Shown here piece by piece: positions 8,328-18,480 of a DNA stretch of 64,000 bases. Source of the stretch: an uncultured Bacteroides sp. (GTDB lineage: Bacteria > Bacteroidota > Bacteroidia > Bacteroidales > Bacteroidaceae). The notes beneath the pieces were generated by a model. That model did not search any database, was not told the origin of the DNA, and saw nothing but the letters and a program-made list of their open reading frames with translations. The number at the start of each line of letters is the position of its first letter. The stretch's first letter is position 1. The translations under genes and the position numbers were made by a program. The stretch lies in NCBI GenBank assembly GCA_944322345.1, contig CALUOO010000006.1, forward strand, positions 1-64,000, given 5' to 3'.

Positions 8328-11300
8328 ATGAAAAAAAGAATTACCAGACTCATCTGTACAGCCTTGTGCTGTACTCCAATCGTAGGATTGGCACAAACGA
8401 GTAATGAAATCACATCCCCCGACAGGCTTTATCAAGAGGGCAAGGAACTTTTTCAGGGAAAGAACTATGCAGCAGCAGTGCCCTCGCTGAAGGCATTCGT
8501 CAAGCAAAAGCCATCGGCAAGTCTGCGGCAAGAGGCAGAATACATGCTGGTCTGCTCGGCATACGAACTGAAAGACAAAAACCGCATCACACTGTTGCGG
8601 CGCTATCTGGAACGCTATCCCGACACGCCGTACGCCAACCGCATCTATGCCCTGCTTGCTTCCTGCTATTTTTATGAAAACAACTACGACGAGGCATTGG
8701 CACTCTTCAATGCTGCCGATTTGGGATATCTGGGAAACGAAGAGCGGAACGAACGTACCTATCAGCTGGCAACCTGCTACCTGAAGACAGGAGACCTGAA
8801 AGAGGCAGCCATCTGGTTTGAAACACTGCGTGCCAGCAGTGCTGAATATGCTGACGACTGCAGCTACCACCTTGCCTACATCCGATATACCCAACGGAGA
8901 TACAACGAAGCACTGAAGGATTTCCTCCCGTTGCAAGACCATCCCCGATACAAAGAGCTGGTACCGTATTACATCGCAGAAATCTATACAGTCAGCAAGA
9001 ATTACGATAAAGCACAAAACGTGGCCGAAAGCTATCTGTCTGCCTATCCCGACAATGAACATACAGCCGAGATGTACCGCATTCTGGGAACTGCATACTA
9101 CCACTTCGGGAAATATCAGCAGGCGGCAGACTCTTTCAGCAAATATACCGACAAAGAGCGTACAGCCCCACGAAGAGATGCCCTCTATATGATGGGACTC
9201 TCTTACTACCAGACGGGAGTGTACTCAAAGGCGGCCGAAGCACTGGCAAGAGTGACTACCGCCAACGACGCACTTACACAGAACGCCAACCTCAACATGG
9301 GACTTGCCTATCTGCAACTGGCAGAAAAGAACAAAGCCCGCATGGCTTTCGAACAGGCAGCCGCCTCCAACGCCGACATGAAAGTGAAGGAACAGGCGTC
9401 GTACAACTACGCTCTCTGTCTGCATGAGACATCATTCTCGGCATTTGGTGAATCGGTCACTGCATTCGAGCGGTTCCTCAACGAATTCCCCACTTCTCCG
9501 TATGCAGAAAAGGTCAGTGGCTATCTGATAGAGGTCTACATGACAACCCGCAGCTACGAGGCCGCACTGAAGTCTATCGATCGCATCAGCAAACCGACTC
9601 CCCGCATACTGGAAGCCAAACAGAACATTCTGTTCCGGCTGGGAACCCAGACGTTTGCCAACGCCGATTTTAATAAAGCGCTCAGTTATCTGAACCGCTC
9701 CATCGAACTGGGGCAATACAACCTCCAGTCTAAAGCAGAAGCATACTACTGGTGTGGCGAAGCATACTACCGACTCAACCGTATGACCGAATCGGCACGC
9801 GACTTCAAGGCCTACCTGCAACTGACAACCCAGCCCAAGAGTGAAATGTATGCCCTTGCCAACTACAATCTGGGATACATTGCTTTCCATCAAAAAGATT
9901 ACACACAGGCAAACAACTATTTCCAGAAATATATCCAGCGAGAGAAAGGCGAAAATCGGGCAGCATTGGCTGATGCCTACAACCGCATCGGAGACTGTCA
10001 CCTGAATATACGCGACTTTGAAGAGGCCAAACACTACTACGCACAGGCAGAGCAGATCAACACCTCGTCCGGTGACTATTCGTTCTACCAGCTGGCACTT
10101 GTCGCCGGTCTGCAAAAGGATTATAGCGGAAAAGTGACACTTCTGAACAGGCTGATTGGCAAATACCCCTCGTCTCCCTACGTAGTGAATGCACTTTACG
10201 AAAAAGGACGCGCGTATGTGCTGACAGAAAACAACCAGCAAGCCATCGCCTCCTTCAAAGAGCTGGTAGAGAAATATCCCGAAAGTCCGGTCAGCCGGAA
10301 AGCAGCAGCCGAAATCGGATTGCTCTATTATCAGAACGAAGACTACAACCGAGCCATCGAAGCCTACAAACAGGTGATACAGAAATATCCGGGCAGCGAG
10401 GAAGCACGTCTTGCCATGCGCGACCTGAAATCTATCTATGTAGATACCAACCGCATCGACGAGTTTGCAGCCCTTGCCAACTCTATGCCGGGAAACATTC
10501 ATTTCGATACCAACGAGCAGGATTCACTGACGTATGTAGCAGCCGAGAAGATCTATATGCGCGGACGGACAGAAGAAGCCAAAAGCAGTCTTGACAAATA
10601 TTTGCAGACATTCCCCGAAGGTGCATTCAGCCTGAACGCACATTATTATCTTTGCGTCATTGCTTATGAACAAAAGAACTACGAAATGGTGCTCCAACAC
10701 TCGGGCAAACTGTTGGAATACCCCAACAATCAGTTCATCGAAGAGGCACTGGTAATGCGGGCAGAAGTACAGTTCAACCAGATGCAACTGGCCGAAGCAC
10801 TGGCAAGCTACAAAATGCTGAAAGAAAAGGCCAGTGGAACAGAACGCCGCCAGTTGGCAGAAACCGGCATTCTTCGTTCGGCACACCTGCTGAAAGATGA
10901 TGTAGAGACCATTCAGGCAGCAACCGAACTGCTGGGAGAAGCCAAGCTAAGTCCCGAACTGCAGAACGAAGCCCTCTACTATCGCGCCAAAGCCTACATG
11001 AGACAGAACGCAGGGCAGAAAGCGATGGCAGACCTGAAAGTGCTGGCAAAAGATACACGTAATCTCTACGGAGCCGAAGCCAAATATCTGGTAGCACAAT
11101 CGCTCTACGATGCAAAAGAATATGCTGCAGCTGAAAAAGAGTTGCTTGGCTACATTGAACAAAGTACCCCGCATGCTTACTGGCTGGCACGCAGCTTCAT
11201 ACTGCTGTCCGATGTCTACGTCGCCATGGGTAAAACAATTGACGCACGCCAATATCTGCTGAGTCTGCAGCAGAACTATCCGGACGATCCGAACATCAAC

Positions 11301-11363
11301 GAAATGATCGAGACCAGACTGAAGAAATTAGAGCCACAACAGGCTCCGGCAAACAACCAATAA
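8328..11363 (+). CDS. Large secreted tetratricopeptide repeat protein
   Basis: A 1011-residue protein with an N-terminal signal peptide (KKRITRLICTALCC... ending GLAQ near residue 23). Almost the entire length is TPR-type helical repeats, with recurring motifs such as AADSFSKY, YQQAIASFKELVEKYP and YNRAIEAYKQVIQKYP. No enzymatic motif is seen. Such repeats are protein-binding scaffolds; together with the following outer-membrane barrel, 25 bp downstream, it probably forms an envelope complex acting in the periplasm. The start at 8328 is favoured because it gives a proper signal peptide and lies just past the -7 box. The exact function is unknown. Confidence 0.85.
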   Translation: MKKRITRLICTALCCTPIVGLAQTSNEITSPDRLYQEGKELFQGKNYAAAVPSLKAFVKQKPSASLRQEAEYMLVCSAYELKDKNRITLLRRYLERYPDTPYANRIYALLASCYFYENNYDEALALFNAADLGYLGNEERNERTYQLATCYLKTGDLKEAAIWFETLRASSAEYADDCSYHLAYIRYTQRRYNEALKDFLPLQDHPRYKELVPYYIAEIYTVSKNYDKAQNVAESYLSAYPDNEHTAEMYRILGTAYYHFGKYQQAADSFSKYTDKERTAPRRDALYMMGLSYYQTGVYSKAAEALARVTTANDALTQNANLNMGLAYLQLAEKNKARMAFEQAAASNADMKVKEQASYNYALCLHETSFSAFGESVTAFERFLNEFPTSPYAEKVSGYLIEVYMTTRSYEAALKSIDRISKPTPRILEAKQNILFRLGTQTFANADFNKALSYLNRSIELGQYNLQSKAEAYYWCGEAYYRLNRMTESARDFKAYLQLTTQPKSEMYALANYNLGYIAFHQKDYTQANNYFQKYIQREKGENRAALADAYNRIGDCHLNIRDFEEAKHYYAQAEQINTSSGDYSFYQLALVAGLQKDYSGKVTLLNRLIGKYPSSPYVVNALYEKGRAYVLTENNQQAIASFKELVEKYPESPVSRKAAAEIGLLYYQNEDYNRAIEAYKQVIQKYPGSEEARLAMRDLKSIYVDTNRIDEFAALANSMPGNIHFDTNEQDSLTYVAAEKIYMRGRTEEAKSSLDKYLQTFPEGAFSLNAHYYLCVIAYEQKNYEMVLQHSGKLLEYPNNQFIEEALVMRAEVQFNQMQLAEALASYKMLKEKASGTERRQLAETGILRSAHLLKDDVETIQAATELLGEAKLSPELQNEALYYRAKAYMRQNAGQKAMADLKVLAKDTRNLYGAEAKYLVAQSLYDAKEYAAAEKELLGYIEQSTPHAYWLARSFILLSDVYVAMGKTIDARQYLLSLQQNYPDDPNINEMIETRLKKLEPQQAPANNQ

Positions 11364-11388
11364 GCAACAGTTTCCAAAGTAAAGAGAT

Positions 11389-13071
11389 ATGAAACGATCC
11401 ATTTATATAGCAGGAGGAATCACGCTGGCAACACTTATGCCGTTCGCCCTCCAGGCACAGACCCAACAGACTAAAGACACCACTATGACACGTACAGTAG
11501 TAGTGGAGCAGGAATACAATCCGAACATCATGGATGCTTCGAAAGTAAACGTTCTTCCCAAGGTAGAAGAACCTGCCGTTGTCAAGAAAAAAGCAGAATA
11601 TGCCGTCACTCCTCTCCCGGCAACAACTATCCCGATGGGAATGATGAGCCCTTACCTGATCAGTAAGATGCAACCCAATACCACACCGGGATACATACGT
11701 GCCGGATACGGGAACTATGGCAATCTGGATGTTTTTGCCAATTATCTTTTCCGCCTGTCGGACAAAGACAAACTGAATGTACGTTTCCAAATGGACGGAA
11801 TGGACGGCGAACTGGACATGCCGGAAGAAAAACTGACATGGGACGCCTATTATTACCGTACACGCGCCAACATTGATTATACGCATCAGTTCAGCCGGAT
11901 AGACTTCAATCTGGCGGCTAACTTCGGCCTCAGCAATTTCAACCTTGCACCCTATGAACCCGGGAAACAGAAGTTTACCGAAGGAGACTTCCACATAGGA
12001 CTCAAGTCTACAGACGAAAGTTACCCGGTGCAATTCAAGGCAGAAACCAACCTGATGATGTACAACCGCCAGAACAACAATACCTTGTTGTTTAGTGACG
12101 CATTGGGAGAAACACAGATACATACCAAAGGAGTTGTCAGCGGAACTATCAGTGACGAACAGACCATCAACATCGGGGCAGACATACGCAACATCTTCTA
12201 TACGAAAGATTTTAAGACAGAAGACCTGCCCGTATACGAAGACCGCACTACGCTGGCACTAAACCCTTATTATGAATTGAACAATGACAGCTGGCGACTG
12301 CACATCGGTGCCAATGTTGATTTCTCATTCGGAGCGGGGAAAACTCTGCGCGTATCACCCGACGTAACAGCCCAATACGTATTCTCCGACAGCTACGTAC
12401 TCTATGCACAGGCTACTGGAGGAAAAATGGTGAACGACTTGCGCCGTCTGGAAAGAATCAGCCCTTACCTGCTTCCATTAGGTACCATCCATGACACCTA
12501 CGAACAGCTGAATGCAACGATAGGTTTCAAAGCAAGTCCCTGCACCGGTCTGTGGCTGAATCTGTATGGAGGATATCAGGATCTGAAAGACGACGCCTTC
12601 CAGATGCAGCAGGCAGACGAAGAGACCGTCGACGGTGAAACCGCTTATTATCAGTTTCAGGATCTTGGCTTCACCAACTCACACAATGTTTATGCCGGTT
12701 TGAAAATCAGCTATGACTACAAAGATATTTTTGCTTTCACCATAGACGGAACCTACCGTAACTGGGACGCCAAAGAAGAATATGCCCTGTTGCTTAAACC
12801 TGCCTATGAGCTGAAATTCGACGCGACTTTACGCCCAGTCAAAGGCCTTGGCATCCACCTCGGCTATAACTATGCCGGACGTGAAGAAATAAAGGACTTG
12901 GGCAAATTATCTGCCATCAACAACCTGTATGCAGGTGCAGAATATAATGTATTCAAAGGTGTATCAGTCTATGCACGTCTCAACAATTTGCTGAATCAGG
13001 AATATCAATACTATCTGGGTTATCCGACCGAAGGATTCAATTTCTTAGGCGGACTAAGCTTCCGTTTCTAA
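11389..13071 (+). CDS. Outer-membrane beta-barrel protein (TonB-dependent-receptor-like, no plug)
   Basis: A 560-residue protein with a signal peptide ending at about residue 23 (ALQAQ). The body alternates aromatic and polar residues as in outer-membrane strands (YGNLDVFANYLFRL, DYTHQFSRIDFNLAANF) and ends with phenylalanine in LSFRF, a typical outer-membrane sorting end. The end resembles TonB-dependent receptors (VYARLNNLLNQEYQYY), but no plug domain or TonB box can be seen. It is 25 bp after the TPR gene; co-transcription and a shared envelope role are likely. A possible partner of the TPR scaffold; the transported ligand, if any, is unknown. Confidence 0.75.
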   Translation: MKRSIYIAGGITLATLMPFALQAQTQQTKDTTMTRTVVVEQEYNPNIMDASKVNVLPKVEEPAVVKKKAEYAVTPLPATTIPMGMMSPYLISKMQPNTTPGYIRAGYGNYGNLDVFANYLFRLSDKDKLNVRFQMDGMDGELDMPEEKLTWDAYYYRTRANIDYTHQFSRIDFNLAANFGLSNFNLAPYEPGKQKFTEGDFHIGLKSTDESYPVQFKAETNLMMYNRQNNNTLLFSDALGETQIHTKGVVSGTISDEQTINIGADIRNIFYTKDFKTEDLPVYEDRTTLALNPYYELNNDSWRLHIGANVDFSFGAGKTLRVSPDVTAQYVFSDSYVLYAQATGGKMVNDLRRLERISPYLLPLGTIHDTYEQLNATIGFKASPCTGLWLNLYGGYQDLKDDAFQMQQADEETVDGETAYYQFQDLGFTNSHNVYAGLKISYDYKDIFAFTIDGTYRNWDAKEEYALLLKPAYELKFDATLRPVKGLGIHLGYNYAGREEIKDLGKLSAINNLYAGAEYNVFKGVSVYARLNNLLNQEYQYYLGYPTEGFNFLGGLSFRF

Positions 13072-13091
13072 CTTTCTGTCAGCCTTTTCTA

Positions 13092-13144
13092 TTAACCCGC
13101 AATGTATGTAGCTTTATTAGTGACATACATTGCGGGTTAATTTT
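13092..13144 (+). terminator. Very strong terminator after the TPR/barrel operon
   Basis: A perfect 18-bp stem (13092-13109 with 13123-13140) closes a 13-base loop and is followed by TTTT. Confidence 0.88.
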
Positions 13145-13327
13145 AGGTACATATTTCTACATACAGGTATACATTTCATTCTTTTCCTCTCTAGCCACCA
13201 TACCCTCACATAAGGCTATTTAAGGTTGATTATCAAGCAAAATATTCCTATTTTAGTCCTAAATCGCTTCTATTTATTTGTATACCTAATGTGGCAAATT
13301 TTAGACGTCTTTCTTATTTGCCATCTC

Positions 13328-13335
13328 TACATTTG
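13328..13335 (+). promoter_or_regulatory. Candidate -7 box upstream of the glycan locus, in gap 13145-13498
   Basis: TACATTTG fits TAnnTTTG exactly but no -33 TTTG stands at 19-21 bases. If used, the leader before the first SusC is about 155 bases. The rest of this AT-rich gap shows no gene; it is a natural place for the binding site of the hybrid two-component regulator encoded at 36738-40706. Confidence 0.4.
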
Positions 13336-13498
13336 CAAGTGAAGAAAAACAAAAAATAGAGTTATTACGTTAACCTTCTGTACAAAATGACAGTTCTTGT
13401 ACACGAAGAGACATAATACCAGTAAAACAATAATTAATCTATGGTCATTCTTGACAACCAGTTAAACATATTATTATTTATCTCTAAGTTAAAACAGC

Positions 13499-16400
13499 AT
13501 GAGAAACGCTTTTAATTTAAACGTAAGAGTCAGCTTTCTTATCATGTTTCTTTCATTCATACCTTTTATGTATGCCCTTCCTCCCGAAGGTATTACAATA
13601 AAAGGTAAAGTTGTGGACGATGCATTAAAAGAAGGCGTTCCCGGTGCAAATGTGTCTGTAAAGGGCACCACTATTGGAACAATTACCGACATGGACGGTA
13701 ATTATACGCTTGATGTTCCAAGTAAGGAATCCGTGTTAGTTATCTCTTTTATAGGCTACGTTACCCAAGAGATAACAATTGGAAATCAACAAATCATCAA
13801 TGTTACTTTAAAAGAGGATTCGAAAAGCCTCGAAGAAGTAGAGATTGTAGCGATTGCCTATGGTAATCAGGACAAGAAAATGCTTACCAGTGCGGTATCT
13901 TCTATTGGTACAGAAGAACTGTTAAAAACACCGGTAGCAAGTGTTACTAACATGTTGGCTGGCGCGTTGCCAGGTGTTTCTGCAGTGCAGACTACAGGAC
14001 AACCCGGTAAAGATGCAGCTACCATTTTCGTACGTGGTTCTGGGTCACTCAACGACAGCCAGGCAGCACCATTAATTCTGGTTGATGGAGTTGAGCGAGA
14101 ATTCTCCCAAATTGACCCCAACGAAATCGAAAGTATCTCAGTATTGAAAGATGCTTCTTCAACTGCCGTATTCGGTGTAAGAGGTGCGAATGGAGTAATC
14201 CTGGTAACGACACGAAGAGGTAAAACGGGCAAACCGCAAATCAGCGTGAGTACATCGCTCGATTTGCAACAGCCTATTTCTCTAGTCGAACAGACAGGAA
14301 GCTACGAATACGCCCGCTTCTGGAATATCAAACAGACAATGGACGGCGTTACCAATCCGAAGTTATATTTCACACCGGAACAGGTAGAGGCCTATCGTAC
14401 AGGGTCTGACCCGATGATGTATCCCAGCATCGACTGGAAAGATTACATATTCAACAATCTATATCTGATGAGCCGTAACAACGTCAACATTTCAGGAGGT
14501 AGTGATGACGTAAAATACTTTGTATCTATCGGATACTTATATCAGAACGGTCTTCTGAAAGAACTTCCCGGTCAGTTGTACGACAATAACTATCGCTATA
14601 ACCGCTATAACTACCGTGCCAATCTTGATGTCAATCTGACAAAAACAACCACTATGAAACTGAACATCGGTGGTAATTTAGGTAAAATCCAAGAACCTCG
14701 AAGTGTAGTTTCAGGTGATCAAAGTCAAGACCAGAACCCATGGGTCATTGCTCAAATCTGGTCGCATCCTTTTGCAGGCCCAGGTTTTATCAATGGCGTA
14801 CGTACACTTGTCCCTAAGGATCTTGTTCCACTGGGTGAGGTTCTTCGTGATGGTATGTTCGTTTTCTACGGACAAGGATATAACCAGACATACGACACAA
14901 CCTTAAATATGGATGTCGACATCACCCAGAAACTGGATTTTATCACTCCGGGATTAAGCGTCGGAATAAAAGGTGCCTACGACAACCGTTTCAAATTGAA
15001 TAAAGTACGTACAGGAGGAAGTATCGAAAGCCAAACTGTATACTACAAATCTTATTTCGATACCAACGGTACTATGGCACAGACCGACCCTGACTACGAC
15101 AAAACGCTTATCTATGTGCCAAGTAGTGAAGATACTCCCCTCAATTATTCAGAGAGTCAGGAACGGGCACAAAACTGGTATCTGGAAGGAAGAATCAATT
15201 ATGACCGCACCTTCGGAGATCATAAAGTTTCAGGATTGTTCCTCTATAATCAGTCACGCAATTATTATCCAAGCACATATACCTATATTCCACGTAGCTA
15301 TGTAGGAATCGTAGGACGTGCTACATATGCTTATAGAAGCAAATATCTGTTAGATGCCAACGTCGGATACAACGGTTCGGAAAACTTTGCACCCGGAAGT
15401 ACCCGTTTTGGAGTCTTCCCATCATTCTCTGCAGGCTGGATTGCCAGTGCCGAAGAATTTATGGAGAAACAAGATGTTATTGATTATTTAAAGTTCCGTG
15501 TTTCTTGGGGACGTGTCGGTAATGACAAAGGAGTAGATTCTCGCTTTATGTACATGCCCGGAGTATGGAGTTCCTCAGGAAGTTATTCTTTCGGAGTAAA
15601 CAATTCTATTTCACAAGAAGCAGCAGCTCTTTCATCTATCGGAAATCCAGCTGTTACTTGGGAAACAGCCGATAAGCAAAACTATGGTATCGATATCAAA
15701 TTACTCGACAGCCGTTTATCTGCAAGTTTCGACTATTTCATTGAGCACCGTACCGGTATTCTGATTTCACCACAATCTACACCAGGTATCATTGCCATGT
15801 CATTGCCAAACTTGAACATCGGTAAAGTAAATAACCATGGTTATGAAGTATCGGTGGCATGGAATGACAATATTGGAGATAGCTTTAATTACTTCGTTAA
15901 TGCCAACGCCTCATTCGCACGTAATAAAATTATCTATATGGACGAAGTTCCTAAACAATTCGGATACATGAACGAAACAGGCGGTTCTACAGGCCGACAG
16001 ACAGATGTATACAAATATATACGTTTGTATCAATACAGCGACTTCATTGAAGGACCGGATGGAGAACTGACATTAAAGCCAAATCTTCCACAGCCTTACC
16101 AGAAAGTATATCCCGGCGATGCTATGTATGCCGACCTTAATCATGACAATATTATTGACGGCAATGACAAATGCGTAGCAGGTTATGCAACACGCCCGGA
16201 ATATACCTTTGGATTGAATGCCGGATTTAACTGGAAAGGATTCAGCTTCTCTATGAACTGGGTAGGTGCAACCAACGTAAGCCGCATGTATGATATTGAA
16301 TACCGCATTCCTTTCACCAATGCCGGAAAACGTGGATTGTTGACTTACTTCTATGATGGATGCTGGACACCAGAGAACCAACTGGACGCTGTTTATCCAC

Positions 16401-16681
16401 GTGCATCAGAGACTTCTGAAAGCTGGAACTCGGAAGATTCAACATTGTGGTTGGTAGATGCTTCGTATGTCCGCCTGAAAAGTTTAAATCTTGGATATAC
16501 TATTCGTGATAACCAATTCCTTAAAAAATTAGGAATCAATTCACTTGGACTGACATTCAGCGGTTATAACCTGTTGACCTTCTCACCACTTAAATATCTT
16601 GATCCGGAAAGCGATCCTGACCGTTTTGGAGCCTATCCGCTGGTTAAGACATACAGTTTTGGTTTAAATCTTAACTTCTAA
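13499..16681 (+). CDS. SusC-like TonB-dependent glycan transporter (first pair)
   Basis: A 1060-residue outer-membrane receptor. A signal peptide (about 27 residues) is followed by a carboxypeptidase-regulatory-like domain at about 30-115 (GKVVDDALKEGVPGANV), a plug at about 120-230 with the SusC signature DASSTAVFGVRGANGVILVTT, and a long C-terminal barrel ending SFGLNLNF. There is no secretin/STN domain, so it is not of the anti-sigma-coupled type; regulation by the hybrid sensor is expected instead. It would import oligosaccharides delivered by its SusD partner, whose gene starts 10 bp downstream. Typical size for SusC proteins of about 1000-1100 residues. Confidence 0.95.
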   Translation: MRNAFNLNVRVSFLIMFLSFIPFMYALPPEGITIKGKVVDDALKEGVPGANVSVKGTTIGTITDMDGNYTLDVPSKESVLVISFIGYVTQEITIGNQQIINVTLKEDSKSLEEVEIVAIAYGNQDKKMLTSAVSSIGTEELLKTPVASVTNMLAGALPGVSAVQTTGQPGKDAATIFVRGSGSLNDSQAAPLILVDGVEREFSQIDPNEIESISVLKDASSTAVFGVRGANGVILVTTRRGKTGKPQISVSTSLDLQQPISLVEQTGSYEYARFWNIKQTMDGVTNPKLYFTPEQVEAYRTGSDPMMYPSIDWKDYIFNNLYLMSRNNVNISGGSDDVKYFVSIGYLYQNGLLKELPGQLYDNNYRYNRYNYRANLDVNLTKTTTMKLNIGGNLGKIQEPRSVVSGDQSQDQNPWVIAQIWSHPFAGPGFINGVRTLVPKDLVPLGEVLRDGMFVFYGQGYNQTYDTTLNMDVDITQKLDFITPGLSVGIKGAYDNRFKLNKVRTGGSIESQTVYYKSYFDTNGTMAQTDPDYDKTLIYVPSSEDTPLNYSESQERAQNWYLEGRINYDRTFGDHKVSGLFLYNQSRNYYPSTYTYIPRSYVGIVGRATYAYRSKYLLDANVGYNGSENFAPGSTRFGVFPSFSAGWIASAEEFMEKQDVIDYLKFRVSWGRVGNDKGVDSRFMYMPGVWSSSGSYSFGVNNSISQEAAALSSIGNPAVTWETADKQNYGIDIKLLDSRLSASFDYFIEHRTGILISPQSTPGIIAMSLPNLNIGKVNNHGYEVSVAWNDNIGDSFNYFVNANASFARNKIIYMDEVPKQFGYMNETGGSTGRQTDVYKYIRLYQYSDFIEGPDGELTLKPNLPQPYQKVYPGDAMYADLNHDNIIDGNDKCVAGYATRPEYTFGLNAGFNWKGFSFSMNWVGATNVSRMYDIEYRIPFTNAGKRGLLTYFYDGCWTPENQLDAVYPRASETSESWNSEDSTLWLVDASYVRLKSLNLGYTIRDNQFLKKLGINSLGLTFSGYNLLTFSPLKYLDPESDPDRFGAYPLVKTYSFGLNLNF

Positions 16682-16691
16682 AAAGAGCCTT

Positions 16692-18452
16692 ATGAACAAA
16701 CTAATGAAAAAGCTCGGAATTGCCTTAGGATGTTTAATAATAACATCTTCTTGCTCTGAGATAAGCTTTTGGGACAGCTTCCTTGGAGATCAGCCCGAAA
16801 GTTCTGGAGCAACTACCGAAGAGATGTTCTCTTCTAAAATAAACGCTGAGAAAGTTCTTACAAAAGCTTATACAGGATTACCATATGGTTTGCCTAGCAA
16901 TTCACAAAAACTAGGTGACAACATCCTTGAATCACTGACAGACTTATGCTACAGTTTCCGTGATAACATTAGTGATGGACCTGTAAAGTACTATTACAAC
17001 GGAGCACTTAGCGCCAACAACGTCCCTGCATTCAATTCAGCCTACCGCTATGGAGCAGAATCAGATTGGACTACTATCCGCTATGCATGGATGTACATTG
17101 AAAATGTAAATAAAGTACCCGACATGACTGCCAGCGAAAAAAGCATGCGGATTGCAGAGGCTAAAGTGCTGATAGCTCTTAGCTATTTCGAAATGTTGAG
17201 ATATGTTGGCGGAGTCACCTGGCTGGATCATTCGGCAGACGTAAACGAAGCCATGAAATTTCCACGGATCACGTTCGCTGAAACTGTCAGCAAAATAGTG
17301 ACCTTGCTCGACGAGGCTATCGGCGCAAATCTTCCATGGAAACAGGATGACATCAATGACGGACGTATGAGTAAAGCTGGTGCAATGGCTTTAAAATTTA
17401 AAGTACTGCAATGGGCTGCCAGTCCTACATTCAATTCAGATACAAAATGGCATCCTGAAGCAGATGAATATACATGTTACGGGAACTATAGCGACCAACG
17501 CTGGAAAGATGCGGCAGAGGCAGGAAAAGCATTCTTCGAAGAAGTGGAGAGACAAGGCCAATACAGTCTCATACAACCGACAGAAGAGACACACCGTGCC
17601 AGACGTTTGGCATACCGTCAATCCTATTACAACCGTGGTGGTTCAGAAATTCTGATCTCTACACGCAAAGGTTACGATGCAAACAGTGTACATAGTACTT
17701 ATTATGGCCAACGCTATTATACAGGTCCGACACTCAACTATGTAGATATGTTCCCTTGGGCTGACGGTACAGATTTCCCCGAAGACTTTGACTGGACCAA
17801 TCCTAGCCAACAGCCATTCTTCACCAAAGGGGATATGGGACCTACACGTGACCCTCGTTTATATGAGAATGTTGCATGTCCCGGAGACAGCTATTACAAT
17901 GGAACAACCGCTCCGGTCTACATGAATCATGCAGATTATAAAAATGGTAGTGGTTTCTTAGTAATGAAATACATATTACAGCAAAATAGCGACCGTAGTC
18001 TGCCTGCTCATTGGGCACACACACGTCTACCTGAGATTATGCTGGGATATGCCGAAGTATTAAACGAAGTAAATGGACGTCCCAACGATGAAGCCTACAA
18101 ACTAGTGAACGACATACGTGCTCGGGTTGGTCTTTCTGCATTACCTCAGAATCTAAGCCATGACGAATTCCTTGAGGCCGTATTAAAGGAAAGAGCACTC
18201 GAATTAGGCTTCGAAGAAGTCCGTTGGTTCGATTTGGTCCGCCGGAACCGGGCTGCCGATTTCACCAAAAAGCTCTATGGCTTAAGAAGCCGTGGTAACG
18301 ACTTGAATAATCCTACTGAATTTACATTCGAGAAAGTAGAATTGGATGATCGCTATTGGGCTACTAACTGGGACACAAAATGGTATCTGGCACCTATTCC
18401 ACAAGATGATATCAATAAAAATTATGGAATGACCCAGAATCCGGGCTGGTAA
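16692..18452 (+). CDS. SusD-like surface glycan-binding lipoprotein (first pair)
   Basis: A 586-residue lipoprotein; the lipobox cysteine is C21 in ITSSCSE. SusD/RagB hallmarks are visible: helical TPR-like segments in the first half (AEAKVLIALSYFEMLRYVGGV) and the conserved late block LKERALELGFEEVRWFDLVR, ending with YLAPIPQDDINKNYG and NPGW. It sits on the cell surface over the SusC channel and captures oligosaccharide. It starts 10 bp after the first SusC. An internal ATG four codons in (16704) is an equal start candidate. Confidence 0.95.
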   Translation: MNKLMKKLGIALGCLIITSSCSEISFWDSFLGDQPESSGATTEEMFSSKINAEKVLTKAYTGLPYGLPSNSQKLGDNILESLTDLCYSFRDNISDGPVKYYYNGALSANNVPAFNSAYRYGAESDWTTIRYAWMYIENVNKVPDMTASEKSMRIAEAKVLIALSYFEMLRYVGGVTWLDHSADVNEAMKFPRITFAETVSKIVTLLDEAIGANLPWKQDDINDGRMSKAGAMALKFKVLQWAASPTFNSDTKWHPEADEYTCYGNYSDQRWKDAAEAGKAFFEEVERQGQYSLIQPTEETHRARRLAYRQSYYNRGGSEILISTRKGYDANSVHSTYYGQRYYTGPTLNYVDMFPWADGTDFPEDFDWTNPSQQPFFTKGDMGPTRDPRLYENVACPGDSYYNGTTAPVYMNHADYKNGSGFLVMKYILQQNSDRSLPAHWAHTRLPEIMLGYAEVLNEVNGRPNDEAYKLVNDIRARVGLSALPQNLSHDEFLEAVLKERALELGFEEVRWFDLVRRNRAADFTKKLYGLRSRGNDLNNPTEFTFEKVELDDRYWATNWDTKWYLAPIPQDDINKNYGMTQNPGW

Positions 18453-18480
18453 ATGAGATGTTAACTAAATCAATAGAGAA

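Noticed and set aside
9432..10502. A 356-codon open frame on the minus strand inside the TPR gene
   Set aside because: Cysteine- and valine-rich nonsense without family motifs, fully antisense to a clear repeat protein with signal peptide; a product of codon bias.
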